A stretch of 11,906 nt of DNA from Planctomycetaceae bacterium UBA6163 (GTDB taxonomy: Bacteria > Planctomycetota > Planctomycetia > Pirellulales > Pirellulaceae): contig DIUH01000041.1 of the NCBI GenBank assembly GCA_002428205.1, positions 1,456 through 13,361 of the forward strand. Direction: 5' to 3'. Both the position numbers and the translations under genes were made by a program. Under the pieces are notes generated by a model. That model made no database searches, had not been told where the DNA came from, and saw only the letters and a program-made list of their open reading frames with translations. Numbering within the stretch: position 1 is the stretch's first letter; every line of letters begins with the position of its first letter. Positions 6,696 to 11,906 of this stretch are shown here, one piece after another.

Positions 6696-9509
6696 GTGAC
6701 TTCAACGCCGGCCCCTGACGATTCGCCCCGCATTGAAATGCCGCCTGAAACGGTGGACGCGGACGCTATGCAAACGCATGGGGCGACCGACCCGACGAAT
6801 TTGGCGGATGAGAGTTCCGGCAGCGGCTTTGATTTTTCGTCGATACCGGTTGAAGCCGCTGATCAAAACGACGACGGATTTTGGGGCGAAGACACTCGAG
6901 GATTTGATTCCCGTGCCCCGCAAGATGGTGAAAATGCGGATCAGGGGGAACAGTGGGCGAGCGATGATACGTTCGGATTAGCCGGTGAAATACCTTCGCG
7001 CGTCGGTGAATACCGTGTCCAGCGTTTGATCGGCAGCGGCGGCATGGGGCGTGTTTACTTGGCAGAACACGAAAAGATGCAGCGAATCGTGGCACTCAAG
7101 ACGCTGCCGCCGGAGCGGATGCAGCAGGCCAGCGCCGTCGATCGTTTTTATGCCGAAGTGCGTGCCGCGGCGCGATTGCTGCACCCCAACATTGTGACCG
7201 CCTTCGATGCGGGCAACGCCGGCGGGATTCACTATTTGGCGATGGAATATGTCGATGGACCGACTCTGACGGCGTTGGTTGCCAAGTCGGGGCCACTGTC
7301 GATCGCCGATGCGGTCTCAGCGATTCGCGATTGTGCCCGCGGGCTTGCCCACGCTCACGCCGCCGGGATCGTGCACCGCGATGTCAAACCGAGCAACTTG
7401 ATGCGGGCCAGCGACGGGACGGTCAAGGTTGTCGACCTGGGGTTGGCCTCGGTGGGGCGAAACCCCAGCGGAAACATCGGCACCAAAGATCGCGACGCGG
7501 GAAAACTGGTCGGCACGATCGCATTTATGTCGCCTGAGCAGTTGGAAAACCCCGACGCGGTGGATGCCCGCAGCGACATCTATTCGCTTGGCGCGACGTT
7601 TTACTTTTTGCTGACCGGCCATCCGCCGTATCAAGGCGATTTCCTGGCCCAGGTTCGCGGACATCGCCACGATCCGTTACCAGAATTGTTCGCCGTCCGC
7701 CCCGATGTCGACTTGCGACTGGAACATGTGCTGCATCGGATGATGGCCAAACGCCCCCAAGATCGCTATGGATCGTTGGTCGAAGTCATTGCCGACTTAG
7801 CGGTTCACGACACCAGCGAATCGATTCCCGCTTGGATCACCGGTATCAGCGCTAGCCAGTCGCCCGTCGAATCTTCGACCATTCATGGACTGTCGACTCG
7901 CGGCGAAGTCCCCAAGGTGATGGCGATCGATTGGGGCATGTTTTATGCAACCTGTGCCGTCGCCGAACCATCGGGCAACGTCGAATTGCTGCTGCCAGGT
8001 GGCGATGGGAAAGCGCAATACCGCATCGCTGTGGCCGACGGCGATCCGCCGATTTTCGGCGACACCGCGGCGGCGCAGCGCGAGCATCGTCCGGGCACAG
8101 TGATCCACTGCTTGCCGCTGTTCATCGGCCAAACAAGGATGGAACATGTCATTGCGGGACGGCGGTGCCCGGCCGAAGTGCTGATGGCAATGCAATTGCG
8201 CCACCTGACTCACGTCACTTGGCCGGAACGCGGTTTGCCGCGCGCCGTCGCGATCACGGTGCCATCCTGTTACGACCAACTGCACCGCCAAGCGATTCTT
8301 CAAGCAGCCTCAATCGCCGGAATCAAATCGGTTCGCTTGGTCGATCGATCGTTGGCGGCGCTGCAGTCCTGGCATCTCGATTCGGCCCAGCGACACGTCA
8401 AAGCGATTTCCATCGATAATGTCGCTGCGACCTCGTTGCCAACGATCCACGAACGACTCGATCGCGAACCGATGCAACTTTCAGCCGAAGACGCCGCGCG
8501 GCCTCAGATCATCATCACGATTTCTGGCAATGCCACCGAAGTGGTGATCGCCAGGCGACGCGGCCCTCGCGCTTTGCAGATGGCGACGGTGGGCCAATGG
8601 CACAGCGGCATTCTGCAGTGGCAACAAAAATTGGTCGACTTGGCCAGTATGACCTGCCGCCAAAAGTTTGGCATCGATCCGTTGCATTCGTTGGAGTTCG
8701 CTTCGGCGATGCAATTGGCGTGCGAACGTGCATTGACGCGATTCTTGCTGTCGGAAACATCGACGATCAGCATCCCGCATGAGGGGAAGCGAGTGGAGTT
8801 TCAAATCGATCGCGAGATGTGGCTGGAGGCTTGCGAACCGCTGATCACCGAGTTATTGGAAATGATCGCCAGCGCCCTGGACCGAGCCGACGTCGATCCA
8901 ACCCGGATTCGCCACTGCTTGTTGTTCGGCATGCCGACCCGTTTGGCCGCCACTCGTAAACGGATCGCTGGTGTCCTGGGGCACAGTGTGAGTTGGATTC
9001 CGATCGACCGGACCGATGTCGCCCGCGGCGCGGCGGCTTGCGTCGCCGGCGAATTGCCTGGCCGCGGCGACATCCCGTTGCCGCCGCAACCTTCGACCTG
9101 TCATGACCTTGGTTTGTTGGTGATCGACGCCAAAGGGCGACGTCGAATCCGCACGATGATCCCACGTGGCACGTTGATCCCGGCCCGCACCAGTCGGCCG
9201 ATCGCCGCCGGAAACATCAGCAAACACAACCTCGCATTGGTCGAATCATCCACCTGGCGGGAAACATCGTGGCGATCACTCGGCACCCATCGTATCGCTA
9301 CGGATCCCAATAACCCCAACCTGGAACTTACCTTCGAAGTCGACATGGATGGCGAATTGGTCATCCGCCGACGCGACCCACAAACCGGCATCATCGAACG
9401 CTTGCCGCCGCGTCCCCAACCGGCATTCGACACCGAAGAACTGGCACAATGGACAGAATGGGTCGCCGAACTATTACCACCCCCTAAACGACCGGCTCGA
9501 ACGAGCTGA
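6696..9509 (+). CDS. Ser/Thr protein kinase fused to a degenerate Hsp70-like domain
   Basis: From the GTG at 6696 the protein has 937 residues; ATG at 6738 is an alternative. The frame is open further upstream to 6456, but that part overlaps the glycosyltransferase. Residues 1-100 are acidic and low in complexity. A Hanks-type kinase follows (about 105-369): Gly loop GSGGMGRV (113-120), K135 in VALKTL, E154, HRDVKPSN (227-234, catalytic D229), DLG (247-249) and SPEQ (279-282). All catalytic residues are present. After a 40-residue linker an Hsp70-like region starts at about 408 (VMAIDWGMFYATCAV). It includes AITVPSCYDQLHRQAI (519-534), TISGNATEVVI (608-618), LLFGMPTRLAATRKRI (742-757), DVARGAAACVAGELPG (774-789) and a beta-domain from about 804 (DLGLLVIDAKG...). 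The phosphate-binding motifs are degenerate: DLGTTNS reads DWGMFYA and DLGGGTFD reads TISGNATE. No membrane helix is visible, so the protein should be cytosolic. The kinase substrates are unknown. Confidence 0.9.
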   Translation: MTSTPAPDDSPRIEMPPETVDADAMQTHGATDPTNLADESSGSGFDFSSIPVEAADQNDDGFWGEDTRGFDSRAPQDGENADQGEQWASDDTFGLAGEIPSRVGEYRVQRLIGSGGMGRVYLAEHEKMQRIVALKTLPPERMQQASAVDRFYAEVRAAARLLHPNIVTAFDAGNAGGIHYLAMEYVDGPTLTALVAKSGPLSIADAVSAIRDCARGLAHAHAAGIVHRDVKPSNLMRASDGTVKVVDLGLASVGRNPSGNIGTKDRDAGKLVGTIAFMSPEQLENPDAVDARSDIYSLGATFYFLLTGHPPYQGDFLAQVRGHRHDPLPELFAVRPDVDLRLEHVLHRMMAKRPQDRYGSLVEVIADLAVHDTSESIPAWITGISASQSPVESSTIHGLSTRGEVPKVMAIDWGMFYATCAVAEPSGNVELLLPGGDGKAQYRIAVADGDPPIFGDTAAAQREHRPGTVIHCLPLFIGQTRMEHVIAGRRCPAEVLMAMQLRHLTHVTWPERGLPRAVAITVPSCYDQLHRQAILQAASIAGIKSVRLVDRSLAALQSWHLDSAQRHVKAISIDNVAATSLPTIHERLDREPMQLSAEDAARPQIIITISGNATEVVIARRRGPRALQMATVGQWHSGILQWQQKLVDLASMTCRQKFGIDPLHSLEFASAMQLACERALTRFLLSETSTISIPHEGKRVEFQIDREMWLEACEPLITELLEMIASALDRADVDPTRIRHCLLFGMPTRLAATRKRIAGVLGHSVSWIPIDRTDVARGAAACVAGELPGRGDIPLPPQPSTCHDLGLLVIDAKGRRRIRTMIPRGTLIPARTSRPIAAGNISKHNLALVESSTWRETSWRSLGTHRIATDPNNPNLELTFEVDMDGELVIRRRDPQTGIIERLPPRPQPAFDTEELAQWTEWVAELLPPPKRPARTS

Positions 9510-9532
9510 TATTTTCTGATCAGCGATTATTT

Positions 9533-10504
9533 CTAATGATGAGGACCGTCGAAATCAGCGGTATCTAACAACGCAGCCTCGGTTTCAATAGTCACCGGCA
9601 AATCGCTGGCCGTGGTCGCCAAAGGATCATAGGCAGGTTCTGGAGGGACCTGGGCGACGATCACTGTAATATTATCATCGCCGCCATGTTGCTTCGCAAT
9701 CCGAATAAACTCGTGGCAACAATCATTACAAGACTCAGATCGATAGATCACATTAAGGATCGTGTCGTCGTTTAAATGGCGATGTAAACCGTCGGTGCAA
9801 ATCACCACATGATCGCCGCGACGCAATTCCACCTGACGAACCTCCGCCTTGATCTCCTCCTGGCTCTTACCACCCAATACATTCCACAACACATTGCTCC
9901 AACGACTGGTCGCCTCATCCTCCGGATTCATGCCGCCCGATTCGACCAGTCGTCGGGCCATCGTATGATCAGTCGTTAACAATTCCACGCGACCATCTCG
10001 AATCAAATAACAACGACTATCACCCGCATGCACGACATACAAACTGGGCCAAACCAAATACGTCATCGTCAGCGTTGTCCCCATACCCGACAACGTGATA
10101 TCACGCTGGCCCTCGGATTGGATCTGGTGATGGGTGTCTCGCAATAATTTCTTCAAACTGTCAATAAACTCGATTTCCGCAGCTCGGTTAAATTGAAAGA
10201 ACCAATGGATGTTGTTCAACAATCGTTCGATCAGGTAACGAACCGCTAACGAACTGGCCCTTTCACCACCGGCGTGTCCGCCCATGCCATCAGCCACCAA
10301 CATCAACCAACCGCAGATTCCGCCGAACAATCGTGTCTGCGGTTCCACACCGAGGCTGTTGGCACCAATCACCATCGATTTGGAAAGCTGGGCGATCAAA
10401 AAAGAGTCCTGGTTGGATTCGCGTTTCAACCCAATGTCGGTAACGCCATAGCAATTGTGTTCGTCGATCATTCCAGCCAAACTCGTTTCAAGATTTTGGA
10501 TCAT
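9533..10504 (-). CDS. PP2C-family Ser/Thr protein phosphatase
   Basis: The protein has 323 residues from the ATG at 10504; M12 is an alternative start. The metal-dependent PP2C (PPM) signature is complete: GLKRESNQDSF (25-35), VADGMGGHAGGE (70-81) with D72, GMGTTLTM (140-147), VVHAGDSRCYL (157-167), VVICTDGLHRHL (233-244) with D238, and GGDDNITVIV (274-283). A 25-30 residue insertion (about 40-66) separates NQDSF from the VADGMGG strand. About 35 residues at the C-terminus (289-323) are low in complexity. No membrane helix or signal peptide is seen. Such stand-alone phosphatases remove phosphate from Ser/Thr in bacterial Hanks-kinase signalling. It lies tail to tail with the kinase-Hsp70 gene, with 23 bases between stops, and is a natural candidate for its counter-acting enzyme. 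By eye its third positions look less GC-rich than those of neighbouring genes. Confidence 0.93.
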   Translation of the reverse strand: MIQNLETSLAGMIDEHNCYGVTDIGLKRESNQDSFLIAQLSKSMVIGANSLGVEPQTRLFGGICGWLMLVADGMGGHAGGERASSLAVRYLIERLLNNIHWFFQFNRAAEIEFIDSLKKLLRDTHHQIQSEGQRDITLSGMGTTLTMTYLVWPSLYVVHAGDSRCYLIRDGRVELLTTDHTMARRLVESGGMNPEDEATSRWSNVLWNVLGGKSQEEIKAEVRQVELRRGDHVVICTDGLHRHLNDDTILNVIYRSESCNDCCHEFIRIAKQHGGDDNITVIVAQVPPEPAYDPLATTASDLPVTIETEAALLDTADFDGPHH

Positions 10505-10738
10505 TCAAGCTGTCCCGACACGCCGATTTTACGCGTGCGCCGCCCGACATGATACGCTGCCGGCGCGGTCGCGGGAGCCGTCGCGCCGGCGAGTTTTTCG
10601 GCGTGATTGAGACAAAGACCGGTATTATCACACAGGCAAAATCGGCCCGCCCATCTGGAACGCAAGTTTGCCCTGTTGTGCGGGGTCTGCAAGGATGTCA
10701 CCATTGACGTTTTCAGCTACCGCAATGAAGCCGTTGCC
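10505..10738. other. Divergent intergenic region between the phosphatase and comM
   Basis: These 234 bases separate two divergent genes and should hold both promoters. The main structure is a GC-rich hairpin with a T run at 10559-10598. The comM frame is open upstream of its ATG back to a stop at 10604, and would read HLERKFALLCGVCKDVTIDV before the start. It has no ATG or GTG and does not look like the N-terminus of the ComM family. I see no convincing promoter; TATTAT at 10623 could be a -10 box but lacks a good -35. Confidence 0.5.
10559..10598 (+). terminator. GC-rich hairpin with T run upstream of comM
   Basis: GCCGGCGCG (10559-10567) and CGCGCCGGC (10582-10590) form a perfect nine-base-pair stem with a 14-base loop. 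GAG and five T bases (10594-10598) follow. In the plus direction it has the form of an intrinsic terminator, yet no plus-strand gene lies just upstream. It may end antisense transcripts crossing the phosphatase gene, or act as a leader attenuator for comM. Confidence 0.5.
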
Positions 10739-11906
10739 ATGCTCGCTTGTCTACGCACTTTTACACTATTGGGTATCGAAGCGATGCCCGTTGAAGTCGA
10801 GGTCGACCTGTCGCCGGCCGCGATGCCCAAGACGACGCTTGTCGGATTGCCCGAAGCGTCGGTCAAGGAGAGCACGCATCGGGTCGAACGGGCGATCGTC
10901 AACAGCGGATTCATCCGCCCGCAAGATCGCGTGGTGATCAACCTCGCACCAGGCGACCTACCCAAGCAAGCTCCCTCGTTCGACCTACCGGTGGCGCTCG
11001 GCGTACTGGCCGGCAGCGGACAACTGATTTCCGACCGGCTGGAACAATATGCCGTTGTCGGCGAACTGGCGCTGGAGGGTCACACCCGTCCCGTCAAAGG
11101 GGCGCTGTCGATGGCGATCGCAGCGGCCAAACAACTCGGCATGCGCGGCATTGTCGTCCCGGCCGAAAACGCAAACGAAGCCGCCGTGGTCGAACAGATC
11201 GAAGTCATTCCCGTTTCCAATCTCGCCCAAGCCGTCGGTTTCTTTTCCGGCGCGATCGACATTCAACCGCACCCGAGCCAATTGCAAGAATTGTTCGAGC
11301 AATTCAGCATCTATGACATCGATTTCGGCGACGTCCGCGGCCAAGACACCGCCAAACGCGCGATCGTGCTGGCCGCCGCCGGCTCGCACAACCTGATCAT
11401 GATCGGTCCGCCTGGCAGCGGTAAAACGATGCTGGCCAAGCGGATGCCGACCGTACTGCCGCAATTGACGCCCGCCGAGTCGATCGAAACGACACGCATC
11501 TACAGCGCCTTGGGCCAACTGCCCGCCGGACAACCGCTGATGGCGCGACGACCATTCCGCAGCCCACATCACACGATCAGCGACGCAGGGCTGGTCGGTG
11601 GCGGCAGCCCGCCAACGCCCGGCGAAATTTCCAAGTCGCATAACGGCATTCTTTTTTTAGACGAATTGCCGGAATTCAATCGCAAAACGCTCGAAGTGAT
11701 GCGGCAACCGATGGAAGATGGCATCGTCACGATCTCTCGCGCCCTTCGCAGTTCCACCTTCCCGGCCGACTTCATGCTCGTCGCCGCCGCCAATCCGTGC
11801 CCGTGCGGATACCGCAGCGATCCCCGCCGCAGTTGCCACTGCACACCGCCCCAAGTCGAACGTTATATGTCCAAAATATCGGGCCCGCTCATGGATCGCA
11901 TCGACA
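10739..11906 (+). CDS. comM: ComM/YifB-type magnesium-chelatase-like AAA+ protein, N-terminal part (runs off the window)
   Basis: 389 codons are present from the ATG at 10739 to the window end; the C-terminal Mg-chelatase-C domain is missing. The N-terminal ChlI-like Lon-S5-type domain is clear: LLGIEAMPVEVEVDLSP (10-26), GLPEASVKESTHRV (36-49), INLAPGDLPKQAPSFDLPVA (67-86) and VVGELALEGHTRPVKG (106-121). The AAA+ domain follows with Walker A GPPGSGKT (223-230), RPFRSPHHTISDAGLVGGG (271-289), Walker B GILFLDELPEF (303-313) and NPCPCGY (352-358) with further cysteines at 366 and 368. In Vibrio and Haemophilus ComM is a hexameric helicase that extends branch migration during natural transformation. 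The family is widespread in bacteria, so the gene does not prove competence here. The start matches the family, which usually has about ten residues before LLGIE. Confidence 0.93.
   Translation, partial: MLACLRTFTLLGIEAMPVEVEVDLSPAAMPKTTLVGLPEASVKESTHRVERAIVNSGFIRPQDRVVINLAPGDLPKQAPSFDLPVALGVLAGSGQLISDRLEQYAVVGELALEGHTRPVKGALSMAIAAAKQLGMRGIVVPAENANEAAVVEQIEVIPVSNLAQAVGFFSGAIDIQPHPSQLQELFEQFSIYDIDFGDVRGQDTAKRAIVLAAAGSHNLIMIGPPGSGKTMLAKRMPTVLPQLTPAESIETTRIYSALGQLPAGQPLMARRPFRSPHHTISDAGLVGGGSPPTPGEISKSHNGILFLDELPEFNRKTLEVMRQPMEDGIVTISRALRSSTFPADFMLVAAANPCPCGYRSDPRRSCHCTPPQVERYMSKISGPLMDRID

Noticed and set aside
9510..9532. Possible bidirectional terminator between the kinase and phosphatase genes
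   Set aside because: Only the short palindrome CTGATCAG (9516-9523) is present. It is too small to be a convincing terminator stem and has no T runs placed correctly.
10501..10704. A 67-codon minus-strand open frame upstream of the phosphatase
   Set aside because: It covers the hairpin region, ends over the phosphatase start and shows no family feature, so the evidence for a separate gene or for an extended phosphatase is lacking.
10607..10738. Possible N-terminal extension of ComM (frame open upstream of the ATG)
   Set aside because: It has only TTG or CTG starts, and the ATG at 10739 already gives the normal family N-terminus.

Overview
The window looks like ordinary chromosome from a planctomycete, most likely a Rhodopirellula/Pirellula-type member of the Pirellulaceae. 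This rests on several things read in the sequence: moderately GC-rich coding DNA, frequent GTG starts with weak or absent Shine-Dalgarno sequences, a McsA-McsB pair outside the Firmicutes, an LptF/LptG-type permease that implies a Gram-negative envelope, and a very large Ser/Thr kinase fused to an Hsp70-like region. No database search was possible, so the taxon is an inference. Coding density is high, no gene-free stretch exceeds about 255 bases, and I found no rRNA, tRNA, CRISPR array or complete mobile element.

Left part (1-2141, minus strand): mcsA, mcsB and trpE lie in that transcriptional order with short gaps and probably form one operon. trpE is cut by the window edge. McsA (zinc-finger adaptor) and McsB (protein arginine kinase) form a protein quality-control pair. 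TrpE is the first enzyme of tryptophan synthesis and has no obvious functional link to them.

Middle part (2142-6561, plus strand): a 252-base divergent region with a hairpin and a spaced TTCGAAT pair precedes hom (homoserine dehydrogenase with an ACT domain), which ends in a good intrinsic terminator. Next come nth (endonuclease III with unusual iron-sulfur cysteine spacing), then an LptF/LptG-family permease whose stop codon overlaps the GTG start of a family 2 glycosyltransferase. This last pair looks like a translationally coupled envelope module.

Right part (6564-11906): a 16-base perfect palindrome follows the glycosyltransferase. Then comes a 937-residue protein with an intact Hanks-type Ser/Thr kinase domain followed by a full-length-looking but catalytically degenerate Hsp70 ATPase and substrate-binding region. 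A complete PP2C-type phosphatase faces it tail to tail, 23 bases away. Together they could be a writer/eraser signalling pair in which a dead Hsp70 module senses client proteins or nucleotide for the kinase. This is the most interesting item in the window. The window ends in the first 389 codons of a ComM/YifB-type AAA+ protein, preceded by a strong GC-rich hairpin with a T run.
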